DNA of 64,000 bases from assembly GCF_000498575.2 (NCBI RefSeq), contig NZ_AWSQ01000004.1:593834-657833 (forward strand), read 5' to 3'. Source of the DNA: Pseudomonas taeanensis MS-3 (lineage in GTDB: Bacteria > Pseudomonadota > Gammaproteobacteria > Pseudomonadales > Pseudomonadaceae). Within the stretch, counting starts at the first letter, position 1. Each line of letters begins with the position of its first letter. A program made the translations under genes and the position numbers. Shown in pieces: positions 34,163 to 42,500 of the stretch. The notes beneath the pieces were generated by a model that was not told the DNA's origin, made no database searches, and was given only the letters and a program-made list of their open reading frames with translations.

Positions 34163-34426
34163 GTGGTCGAGCGCGCAAAAGTCCCTGAGCGCACGCTCAA
34201 GCGACGCTTTCAGGTCGCTACCAACACTTCATTAATCGAGCACTTACAGAATCTGTGGATTGAAGAGGCGAAGCGCCTGCTCGAATCCTCCACGCTGCCC
34301 GTGGATGAGATCAGCGCGGCCGTCAGTTTCCGCAGACGGTTCAAGCGCTGCACTGGCCTTACTCCCAGCCAATACCGCCGTATGTTTCAGCCAATTTTAA
34401 AGGCAACGGGCAACGGCCCCCAGTGA
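34163..34426 (+). pseudogene. Remnant of an AraC/GlxA-type regulator (C-terminal HTH only, internally deleted)
   Basis: The frame reads VPERTLKRRFQVATNTSLIE, then HLQNLWIEEAKRLLESSTLP, then VDEISAAVSFRRRFKRCTGL, then TPSQYRRMFQ. This is the double helix-turn-helix end of a GlxA-like regulator. The usual stretch between 'ISAAV' and 'SFRRRFKR' (a Gly-Tyr-Glu-Asp-like turn and part of the recognition helix) is missing in frame, and the amidotransferase-like domain is absent upstream. There is no proper start codon or Shine-Dalgarno. It is very probably non-functional. Confidence 0.75.
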
Positions 34427-34486
34427 TGTCTGCAGCGCGTTTGACAAGGCTGTGAGCGGTGAACAACAGGTTGGCCGGAATGACCG

Positions 34487-34999
34487 TTATTCATCGTGGG
34501 GCGCTTGCAGGAGGTTCGCAGAGCCCTGCGCTAGGTACGCTACAAGATCATCCAAGTCCTCATCGGCCATGGACCAGCGCGGCATCGATGTATCCAGCGT
34601 CTCACCGGCGGGGTCCTTGCCTTGGGTGATGGCCACTTTCAGCGCTTCGAGCGTGTAGGCGGCGTGGTCTCCATGCCCTTGATCATGACCATCGAACAGC
34701 GCATCCACAGTTAGCGGCGGTGTCTTGAGCCAGAACATCGGGTACATACGTCGCCCGCCTTGCCGGTTCTCGCCATGACAGCTCACGCAGCCGCCCTGGT
34801 GACCCTGAGCATGCATGTTGCCACCGCTAAAGGAGATCGCTGCCCCGGATTGGCTGCGGCCAGTGAAGTAGATCCGCTCGCCGTTACTGGAAAACTGCTT
34901 GCCGACATAACTGGGACCATGCATCCCGTTCATGTCCATATCGCACCCTGCGAGTGCGCTCAGAATCAGTCCTAAACTTAAACACTTGCTTGACTGCAT
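34487..34999 (-). CDS. Cytochrome c lipoprotein
   Basis: 170 residues. The signal peptide ends in a lipobox (LILSALAGCDMD, acylated Cys near residue 19), so it is anchored in the envelope. Then comes a mature domain with one haem-binding motif CVSCH (about residues 72-76, in HQGGCVSCHGENRQGGRRMY). A likely axial Met is in SMPRWSMADEDLDDLVAYLA near the end, where MPRW-M-x4-L is the usual C-terminal helix pattern. It probably passes electrons to a terminal oxidase or reductase; no partner lies beside it. The start at 34999 has a GGAGAG Shine-Dalgarno; the frame opens slightly earlier (35017) without support. Confidence 0.86.
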   Translation of the reverse strand: MQSSKCLSLGLILSALAGCDMDMNGMHGPSYVGKQFSSNGERIYFTGRSQSGAAISFSGGNMHAQGHQGGCVSCHGENRQGGRRMYPMFWLKTPPLTVDALFDGHDQGHGDHAAYTLEALKVAITQGKDPAGETLDTSMPRWSMADEDLDDLVAYLAQGSANLLQAPHDE

Positions 35000-35150
35000 T
35001 GGCACTCTCCTCACCATAGTGCCGCATCCACGTCGAGCAACCGGTTGAGCCAGCCAACGCCCAGCCTGCTCCCATCCTGTGCAATCAGTCTAGGTCAGCA
35101 GGCAGATTCCCGACAGCGTTGTGCCTCGAGTTCTGCTCAAGGCAGAAAAC

Positions 35151-35187
35151 AAAAGGGGCTCAATGATTAAAAAATCACCTAGCCCCT
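35151..35187 (-). terminator. Terminator of the small Lys-rich protein gene
   Basis: On the minus strand AGGGGCT ... AGCCCCTTTTGTTTT forms a 7-bp stem (35181-35187 with 35154-35160) with a nested TGATT/AATCA stem in the loop and a T-rich tail. Confidence 0.65.
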
Positions 35188-35248
35188 CTGGGTGCGCAAT
35201 GTGCGATGTGACAGCCTACAGTTCAGGCCGGACAAGGGCGTTCGACGC

Positions 35249-35389
35249 TCACTTGTCCTCAGGCACCGCGGTGGACTCATCAGCCACTGGCACATCAACA
35301 GCCACGGTCTTTTTATCCGCTTTTTCAGCTTTCTTTTTCTTTTTTTCCAGCTCTCTCTGGCGCTTTTCAAACTGATAGTTCGGTTTCAT
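35249..35389 (-). CDS. Small Lys/Glu-rich protein, 46 residues
   Basis: A short minus-strand gene beginning MKPNYQFEKRQRELEKKKKK, then AEKADKKTVAVDVPVADEST, ending AVPEDK. The first half is a highly charged helix and the second half is acidic and flexible. I recall similar very small proteins as conserved in Pseudomonas, but their function is unknown. Evidence for a real gene: a terminator-like hairpin 60 bp past the stop, amphipathic helix-like composition, and non-random codon use. The Shine-Dalgarno is poor (AGG very close, or GGGG 11 nt upstream). The opposite-strand open frame over the same DNA is low-complexity Phe-rich and not credible. Confidence 0.65.
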   Translation of the reverse strand: MKPNYQFEKRQRELEKKKKKAEKADKKTVAVDVPVADESTAVPEDK

Positions 35390-35515
35390 AACCTGGATCG
35401 CCCCTGCATAAAGTAGTTAAGCAGATGATAACCAACCGGCTCGATTCACAATACGTTCATTTGAGCGTTTTAGCCTTCACGATGGGAAATCAGCCGAAGG
35501 CTAGAGGTGTTCGAA

Positions 35516-36445
35516 TCATCCCAGGGCCGTATCGAGGAACATCATCACCGCAAAACCGCCCATCAAACCCAGGGTCGCAGGGGTTTGATGGCCGTTGCGG
35601 TGGGTTTCCGGAATGATTTCGTGCGAGACCACAAACAGCATCGCCCCGGCCGCCAGCCCCAGACTCACCGGATAGGCAATGGCGAAGCCACTGGAAATAC
35701 CGACGCCAACCAGAGCACCGACAGGTTCCATCAGGCCAGTGGCGACTGCAATCAGGCCCGCACTCAGGGCTGACAGTCCGGTGGTGCGCAGCGCCAACGC
35801 CACAGCCAGACCTTCGGGAATGTCCTGAATGGCAATGGCGCTGGCCAAGGGGATGCCGACACTGAGGTCACCAGCAGCAAAGCCTACGCCAATGGCCATG
35901 CCTTCCGGCAGGTTGTGCAAGGTGATGGCGAAGACGAACAACCAGACGCGATTGATTCGCTCGCAGTCAGGCCCACAGGGACCGGTGCTTGCGTGCTCAT
36001 GTGGGGTAAAGCGATCCAGGCCAAGCATCAGCAACACACCCAGCCCCAGCCCGACCACCACGGTGCCGGCTCCCAGCAGGCTGCTGCCGGTTATCGACTG
36101 GGCAGCTTCCAACCCCGGCAAAATCAGCGAGAAGGAACTGGCGGCGAGCATCATCCCGGCCGCGAAACCGAGCATGCTGTCCTGGGTGCGCGTGGAGATG
36201 CTGCGTAGCCCGATAGCCAGTACTGCACCGAAGGCCGTGGCGGCGAAGCCTGCACTGCCGCCAAATAGGGCATAGCGAACCGATTCTGGGTTTTGTTCAT
36301 CGAAGGCGTTGATTCCGCTGCTGAGCAACAGACCAAGAATCACCAGCAGCGCAACGCCCAGCCCCAAGGTGACCCAGGGGTAGGCCTGAGCTTGGGCAAT
36401 CCAGGCCGCGCGAAAGGAGGCGTGCGGGTTGTAGGTGGTATCCAT
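35516..36445 (-). CDS. ZIP-family metal (zinc/iron) transporter
   Basis: 309-residue inner-membrane protein, about eight helices. It contains the ZIP metal-site motifs: FAITLHNLPEGMAIGVGFAA in helix 4 and AIAIQDIPEGLAVALALRTT in helix 5, with the second His of the typical HNxPEG pair replaced by Gln (QDIPEG). A His-rich loop (TPHEHASTGPCGPDCER) lies before helix 4 and SHEIIPETH near the end. Such proteins import Zn2+ or other divalent ions (ZupT-like). An N-terminal extension of about 20 residues precedes the first helix. The Shine-Dalgarno is weak. Monocistronic. Confidence 0.9.
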   Translation of the reverse strand: MDTTYNPHASFRAAWIAQAQAYPWVTLGLGVALLVILGLLLSSGINAFDEQNPESVRYALFGGSAGFAATAFGAVLAIGLRSISTRTQDSMLGFAAGMMLAASSFSLILPGLEAAQSITGSSLLGAGTVVVGLGLGVLLMLGLDRFTPHEHASTGPCGPDCERINRVWLFVFAITLHNLPEGMAIGVGFAAGDLSVGIPLASAIAIQDIPEGLAVALALRTTGLSALSAGLIAVATGLMEPVGALVGVGISSGFAIAYPVSLGLAAGAMLFVVSHEIIPETHRNGHQTPATLGLMGGFAVMMFLDTALG

Positions 36446-36655
36446 GCTGGCACTTCACAGTTAACGGTGAGCCCGACTATCCCCTCAGCCAGCGCCTCGA
36501 ACAAGACCGGCGCCTCTATCAGGTCGATAGGGCCCGGCAGTAATGCGCGAAGCGCTGACGCGCCAAACACTGCACAACCGGGTTAAATCGACGCGATACT
36601 ACGTTTACTGTCATGCCCGACTCAACCTGAGCCCCCTCTCGCATGGAGCATTGCA

Positions 36656-37123
36656 ATGGCCCAGTACAACGCTGAAATCCTCTGGCAACGTGGCGATCAG
36701 AACTTTCTGGATAACCGCTACAGCCGCGGCCACCGCTGGAGCTTCGATGGCGGCGTGACAGTACCGGCCTCCTCTTCGCCCCAGGTAGTGCCACTGCCTT
36801 GGTCCGATGAGCAGGCTGTCGATCCAGAGGAAGCCTTCGTCGCCTCACTGTCCAGCTGCCATATGCTGTGGTTCCTCTCGGTGGCGGCCAAGCACGGCTT
36901 CCAGGTTGATCGTTATCAGGATCAGGCACAGGGCGTGATGGGCAAAAATGCCGAAGGGCGCGTGGCCATGACCTAAGTGCTGCTGCGTCCACGGGTAAGC
37001 TTCGGCGGCGCGCTGCAACCCAACGCCGAGCAGCTAGATGAACTGCATCACCAGGCCCATGAGGCGTGCTTTATCGCCAACTCGGTGAAGACCGAGGTGC
37101 GTTGCGAGCCGGTGCTGGACTGA
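36656..37123 (+). pseudogene. OsmC-family protein gene interrupted by one in-frame stop codon
   Basis: The first part (36656-36976, 106 codons) reads MAQYNAEILWQRGDQNFLDN, then EEAFVASLSSCHMLWFLSVA, where the peroxidatic-type Cys sits in LSSCHMLW, and ends GRVAMT before TAA (36974-36976). The same frame continues without interruption to 37123: VLLRPRVSFGGALQPNAEQL, then HHQAHEACFIANSVKTEVRC, which holds the second conserved Cys (EACFIANS) of OsmC/Ohr hydroperoxidases. A CAA-to-TAA change explains the break (TQVLLRP expected). Without read-through only a truncated protein lacking the second catalytic Cys would form, so the gene is probably inactive. Confidence 0.85.
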
Positions 37124-37334
37124 AGGTGCGCCAGTCCGCTCTCCCCGACAGCGATCGCTGATATAGAGCTGCTGGGCAGAGGTTATTCTGCCCATTTTCC
37201 CAGTGGCACAGCGCCCGATATCTATGGGGCCAGCCGATGCCCTCCTCCCGCGTAAATGCCCTACTGGGGTAAGATGCCGGCTGCTTTGCGGATGACCTGT
37301 GCATCCCGGATTCCTCGACCCACAGCGGACCCGC

Positions 37335-38660
37335 ATGATCGAGCGCCAACGCCTCAAACAGATCCTCAGTCTCGGCCTGCCGATCATCGGTGGCATGCTC
37401 AGTCAGAGCCTGCTCAACCTGGTCGACGCCGCCATGGTCGGTCATCTCGGCGAAACCTCCCTGGCCGGTGTGGGCATCGGCAGCTATGCCAATTTCATGG
37501 CCATCGCCCTGGTCATGGGCCTTGGTGCCGGGGTCCAGGCGCTGGTCGCGCGCCGACGCGGCGAGGGCCGTGCGGATGAAATCGCCGCGCCGCTGAATGC
37601 CGGACTGTTGATCGCCCTCTGCCTGGCCCTGCCGCTGATGCTGCTGTGCTGGAGCTTCGCTCGACCGATCATTGCCCTGCTCACCACGGACGCGGCGGTG
37701 CAGCAGATCGGCGGCGAGTATTTCGAGTGGCGGGTGTTGGCGGTATTCGCGGTGGGGATGAACTTCGCCTTTCGTGGCTACTGGAACGGCAGCCATCGCT
37801 CAGGGGTGTATATGCGCACCCTGGTGATCATGCATGTGACTAACGTGCTGATCAGCTACTCGCTGATCCATGGCCTGTTCGGCCTGCCACGCATGGGCGC
37901 GCCCGGCTCGGGACTGGGCACCACCCTGGCGCTGTACCTCGGCTCGCTGATCTATGCCGTACAAACCTGGCGCAGCGCCAACCATCAAGGCTTCCTCAGC
38001 CGCTGGCCGAGCCGTGGCGAAGTCAGCCGCATGCTGCGCCTGTCGCTGCCCAACTCGGTGCAACAGTTCTTCTTCGCCACCGGGATCACCGCGCTGTTCT
38101 GGATCATCGGCCAGGTCGGCACCGCCGAGCTGGCGGTGGCCCACGTGCTGATCAACCTGGCGTTGTTCCTGATTCTGCCGGCCATCGGCCTGGGTATGGC
38201 CGCCACCACGCTGGTCAGCCAGAGCCTGGGCGCCGAGGACTTCGACAGCGCCCACCGCTGGGGCTGGGAGGTAGTCAAGGTCGCGGCCATCGGCCTGGCG
38301 CTGCTGGGTGCGCCGTTCTGGTTGGTTCCCGAGCTGATCCTGCGGCTGTTCGTCAGCGACCCGGCGCTGATCGAGTTGGGCAGCTGGCCGCTGCGCCTGA
38401 CCGGCCTGGGCATGGTCATCGACGCCACCGCGCTGGTACTGACCCAGGCACTGCTCGGCGCAGGCGCCAACCGCACGGTGATGACCGTCAGCCTGGGCAA
38501 CCAGTGGCTGTTCTTCCTGCCCCTGGCCTACCTGCTCGGTCCGGTGCTGGGTCATGGCCTGCTGGCAATCTGGAGCCTGCAGATACTCCAGCGCGGCCTG
38601 GCCTCGACCATCTTTGCCGTGATGTGGCAACGCAGAGACTGGACGCGGATTCAGCTGTAA
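37335..38660 (+). CDS. MATE-family multidrug efflux transporter (NorM/DinF-like)
   Basis: 441-residue protein with twelve predicted helices. The N-terminal half carries LSLGLPIIGGMLSQSLLNLV, DAAMVGHLGETSLAGVGIGS and RRRGEGRADEIAAPLNAGLL. The second half carries RLSLPNSVQQFFFATGITAL and TTLVSQSLGAEDFDSAHRWG. This is the usual two-fold MATE repeat. It probably exchanges cationic drugs or metabolites for Na+ or H+. The start at 37335 follows a GCGGA Shine-Dalgarno; earlier in-frame starts from 37299 are out of place. The gene has no regulator beside it. Confidence 0.93.
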   Translation: MIERQRLKQILSLGLPIIGGMLSQSLLNLVDAAMVGHLGETSLAGVGIGSYANFMAIALVMGLGAGVQALVARRRGEGRADEIAAPLNAGLLIALCLALPLMLLCWSFARPIIALLTTDAAVQQIGGEYFEWRVLAVFAVGMNFAFRGYWNGSHRSGVYMRTLVIMHVTNVLISYSLIHGLFGLPRMGAPGSGLGTTLALYLGSLIYAVQTWRSANHQGFLSRWPSRGEVSRMLRLSLPNSVQQFFFATGITALFWIIGQVGTAELAVAHVLINLALFLILPAIGLGMAATTLVSQSLGAEDFDSAHRWGWEVVKVAAIGLALLGAPFWLVPELILRLFVSDPALIELGSWPLRLTGLGMVIDATALVLTQALLGAGANRTVMTVSLGNQWLFFLPLAYLLGPVLGHGLLAIWSLQILQRGLASTIFAVMWQRRDWTRIQL

Positions 38661-38683
38661 CCAGGTAACCGAAGCGCTCAGAG

Positions 38684-38806
38684 CGTAGCCTGGATGAAAT
38701 CCAGGGACGAAGTCGGACAGTTGGCAGCCAGCCCCGGATTGCATCCGGGCTACGGATGCCTGCTTTAGGCTGGCGTTAGCCACGCAGCGGCGTAACCCAA
38801 CAGCGG
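38684..38806. repeat. Degenerate intergenic inverted repeat (REP/MITE-like)
   Basis: Arms 38684-38704 and 38734-38754 are inverted copies (18 of 21 positions) of the motif CGTAGCCCGGATGCAATCCGG. It is followed by GGCTGGCGTTAGCC and CGGCGTAACCCAACAGCG. The last motif resembles the repeat near 19401. Similar elements are common in Pseudomonas intergenic DNA. It lies between the MATE gene and the 3' end of the chelatase operon and may also act as a transcript end. Confidence 0.65.
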
Positions 38807-38847
38807 TGCTCGACCACTTGACCTGACGGCCGCCGCTCAATCGCCAA

Positions 38848-39144
38848 TCAATCACCGATCAGGATCAACTTGCCGGTCTGCGGGTCACGGTAAACCTGGC
38901 CGACGCTCTCCAGGCCCTCACCGCCCTGCCCTTGCAGGCTGTCCGGCAGGCGCGGCAACTCGCGGCCGCGCTCGACACTCTGTGGCTGTTTTGGCGTCTG
39001 CAACTGCTGCAGCACATCGGTCTGCGCCGCCAGCGCCACCAGCAGGCCGCAGGCGAACACCAGCATCAGGTCGACCAGATTGGCCAGCGAGCTGAGGGGA
39101 TCGCTGTCCACCTCGTCGAAACGACTAGACCGCCAACGACTCAT
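38848..39144 (-). CDS. DUF2149 family membrane protein
   Basis: 98 residues starting MSRWRSSRFDEVDSDPLSSL, with one transmembrane helix (about 20-38, ANLVDLMLVFACGLLVALAA) and a soluble tail that ends in YRDPQTGKLILIGD. This 'DPLSSLANLVDLMLVFACGLLVA' layout is what I know as DUF2149, whose form resembles ExbD/TolR (one helix with an Asp near its start plus a periplasmic tail). Its start lies inside the end of the TolQ/ExbB-like gene (20-nt overlap), so the two are translationally coupled and probably form one complex. Last gene of the CobN-like operon. Confidence 0.85.
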   Translation of the reverse strand: MSRWRSSRFDEVDSDPLSSLANLVDLMLVFACGLLVALAAQTDVLQQLQTPKQPQSVERGRELPRLPDSLQGQGGEGLESVGQVYRDPQTGKLILIGD

Positions 39145-39592
39145 CGCCGACCTCCTGCTCGCGCTGCATGCCATCCAGCAGCTCGTCGTACCAACGCCGA
39201 CGCAGGCGCCCGAGGACGAAGCCGCCCATGCCGCCGAGCAGCCCCAGCACCGTGGCATCGAAGGCCACGCGCATGGCCACGCTGAGCACCTGGATGTCGC
39301 CGTCGCCCAGCGCCGCCAAGCCCGGCCCGAGCGGGATCAAGGTGCCCATCAGGCCGAGGATCGGCCCCAGCCGGGCGATCAGGTCGCAGCGTTCCAGGCG
39401 CTTGCGTGCCCGTCGTTCGACCTGCTCCTGTGGCAGGGCCCGCCAGCGGCGCAACCCGCCCAGGCGCTCGCCACAGGCCACGCCGATGTCCCACACGGCC
39501 ACGGCCACCAGCAGCAACAAGGCCAGAGTCACCGGCTGCAACAGCCAGCCGACCAGTTGGTGGACCCAGGTAAATATCTCGCTATCCAACAT
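39125..39592 (-). CDS. MotA/TolQ/ExbB-type proton channel family protein
   Basis: 155-residue inner-membrane protein with three hydrophobic segments: about 15-38 (VGWLLQPVTLALLLLVAVAV), 82-100 (LIARLGPILGLMGTLIPLGP, the TolQ/ExbB core motif) and 118-140 (AFDATVLGLLGGMGGFVLGR). In this family it forms a proton-driven motor with an ExbD/TolR-like partner, here probably the DUF2149 protein. The gene's ATG overlaps the stop codon of the CobN-like gene (TGATGATG); the second ATG (39592) has the better distance from GGAG. This suggests that the motor supplies energy to the CobN-like protein or an outer-membrane receptor (inference). Confidence 0.87.
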   Translation of the reverse strand: MLDSEIFTWVHQLVGWLLQPVTLALLLLVAVAVWDIGVACGERLGGLRRWRALPQEQVERRARKRLERCDLIARLGPILGLMGTLIPLGPGLAALGDGDIQVLSVAMRVAFDATVLGLLGGMGGFVLGRLRRRWYDELLDGMQREQEVGDESLAV

Positions 39593-39594
39593 CA

Positions 39595-42500
39595 TCAGGC
39601 TCCTTTCGCCAATTGCGCTCCGCGCCCGCGCCACATCCCCAAACCGAGCAACAGGGCCAGTGCGAGCAAGCCCAGCCACAGGTGTTCGGCCACTGGTTGT
39701 CCGCCCTGCGCGCTGTGTTCGTCCGTCTGCCCGGCGTCTTGCTCAGCGGCTGCGGGCTGCTCGGCAGTCTGAATCTCGCTGACGCTACTCGGCACGGCGG
39801 CGCGCTGCGGCGGCAGCTGCGCGGCCTGCATGCGTTGCGCCAGCCCCGCGCGCAACTCGGCCGGTAACTGGGGCAGCAACCACTGCAGCATCGGGTGATC
39901 GGGACGGGTGTGCCCGCTGCCTGGCAAGCCGTGTTCGATCACCAGCCGAGCGAACTGCTCACCCAGTTGCTGCACGGTGGCCGCGTCCGCCTGCCAGAAG
40001 TCTTTGTGGATCGCCACCAGCATCACCGCGAGCATGTTGCTCTTCACATGCACGTTGTGCCCCTGCTCGAGGAACTGATCCAGCTCCAGCTCATAGCGGT
40101 CGTCGATGTACACCGCCTTGACGTCTTCCCAGGCTTGCTCGGTGATGATTTCCGGATTGGTCACCTGCCAGCCCCAGAGGTATTCGAGGAACTCGCTGCC
40201 CATGGTGCGTGCGCCGGCATAGTCGTGCTGCATCAACGCCTTGATCCACGCAGGGTTGAGAAAGCGCCCGCGCAGCTCGGCCAGCAGCGCCTGCTGCAAA
40301 GGTTCCAGGCGTACCTTGGTTGGATCGTTGTGCCAGCTGACGAAGTTCTCCGGGGTCTTGCCGGACAGTTGTTCCACCGCCAGGCTGAGGCCGCCCAAAT
40401 AGTCGAAGGCGTCGTTGTTATCCAGCAAGCCGTAGAGGTTGCTTGAGCGCCCCAGGTAGGTCCGCGTCACCTGTTTGAGGTTGTCGGCGAACACCGCCTG
40501 GGCCGCCTCACCCTGATGTTGAAGGCCATAGGCATGGCCCATACGCCGCACGTAGGCGTCGGCCAGTTCCCCGCGCTGCTGCCAGCTACCGGAGCGCTCG
40601 ACCAGGCTGTTGATTCCGGCACCGTAGGCCCCCGGTGCCACGCCGAACAGCCTCAGCGAGGCCAGTTGCCCGGCCTCGCTGGCGCTCAGGCCAGCCTTCA
40701 GTTGCCGCGCGGCATCTTCCACCCAATGCGCGGCGACCCGATTGCGCGCCAGCGTTTCATCACCCGCCGCGGCCTGGTCCTGCAGCGGCGCCAGGGCCGC
40801 CGCCAGGGCCGGACGCAGAGCCGGGTAGTCGCGGCGAATGCGCGCGCTGGAGGCATTCAGGGTCAGCAGCACCGCCCGCTCCAGTAACGCCAGTTGATCG
40901 GCATACAGATCACGAAACAGCCCCGAGGTGGTGAAGACCAAATCGCGGCGCTGCTCGCCCTCGGCCAGCGCGCGCAGCTGGATGCCCTCGACTATGCCGC
41001 GACTGTTCCACTGCGGCTCAACGCCGAGCAGGTCGAGGCCGAAGGCGATCATCGCGCCCTCGTCGCGCACCGTGTCCGAGGCCCAGAGAATCAGCGCCTC
41101 GCGGCCATCGGCGGGCATCTCACGGGCGCGCGCCTGCTCGGCCATCTGCCGGCCGATGCCATAGCCGATGCGGCTGGGCAGCAGGCTGCTGTCCAGCGCA
41201 TGGAAGTTGCGCCCGGTGGGCAGCGCCTCGGGGGTGCGAATCGGATCGTTACCCTTGCCCGGCGCGACGAAACCACCGTTGAGGGCATTGAGCAGCGCAC
41301 TCATCTCGGCGGCGGGCGAATCCACCAGGGCCTGACGAAACGCCGCCTTGTCACTGCCCATGGACTGCAGCAGGGTGTCCACCGCCTCGCTCGTCCAGGG
41401 CTTGCCGAACACGTGCAGGCCCATGGGCATGAAGCGCTCCTGGATGTTGGTCAGGTAATGGCCGACCTCGTGCACCAGCAGGTCGTCGTCGGCCTGCTCG
41501 AAGTCGATGCCACGCGCCTGCAGCGGCTCGGCCATGGACTCGCGCAGTTCCGCCTCCAGCCCGGAACTGCTGACCAGGCGCTTGATCTCGGCAATGGTGG
41601 CGCGCCGCGCCGGACCTTCGCCCTGACCGGCACCGGCCTCGAAACTCTCCACCAGCTGGCGCAGCTTGAGCAGGTCATCGTACAGCGGGGTGGCCACCAG
41701 CGGCGGGGTCAGGTGGTCAATCATCACCGCCAGGCCGCGCCGCTTGGCCTGGATGCCCTCGCCCACACCGTCGACTATGTAGGGGTAGATACTCGGCAGG
41801 TCACCGACTATCTGCATCGAGTAATCCTCGTCGCTCAAGCCGGCGCGTCGGCGCGGCAGGAACTCGTAGGTGGAATGACGGCCGAGGTGGATCAGCGCAT
41901 CGGCCTTGAACTCGTCGCGCAGCCAGTGGTAGAGCGCCAGGTACTGATGCGGCGGCGGGAATACCAGGTTGGCGTGCAGCAGTTCCTGATCGATTTCCCA
42001 GCCGCGCGGCGGTTGCGGGCCGACGAACACCTTGCCGAACTGGATGCCCGGCAGCAGTAACCGGTCGTTCTGCACCATCACATAACCCGGCGCCTCGCCC
42101 CAGCCGCGCAGGCCCTCGATGCCGGTGGCGGCCAGTGCCTGAATCAGTTGTTCGGCCTGCGCCCAGTCGGCTTGCGCCGGTGCCTCGAGCGCGGCGCGGT
42201 ACAGGCTTTCGAGCTGGGCCAGCAGGTCCAGCGCGCGCTGCCGCGCCGGGTGCACCACGCCATCCAGCACATGGTGCAATTCGCTGGAGCCATTCTTGAG
42301 AATACCTGCGGCGATCTGCAGCCGGTCGCCCTCAAGCGCGCGACGCAACTGCGCATGCCAGTAGCCCAGCGGGCCCTGGACCATCTCCGCCTGCAACGCC
42401 TGCGGCAGGGTCTTGAACCACTGACGGTAGGCCTCGGCGCTCAAGGTCTGCACCTTCTGCGCCATGGCCGCCAAGGCATCGCCCTGCTCCGGCAGGTTGA

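Noticed and set aside
37071..37796. A 241-codon minus-strand frame across the OsmC/MATE gap
   Set aside because: Gln/Asp/His-rich antisense shadow of the MATE gene with no start signal.
40894..42060. A 388-codon plus-strand frame opposite the CobN-like gene
   Set aside because: Antisense shadow with no start signal or family motif.
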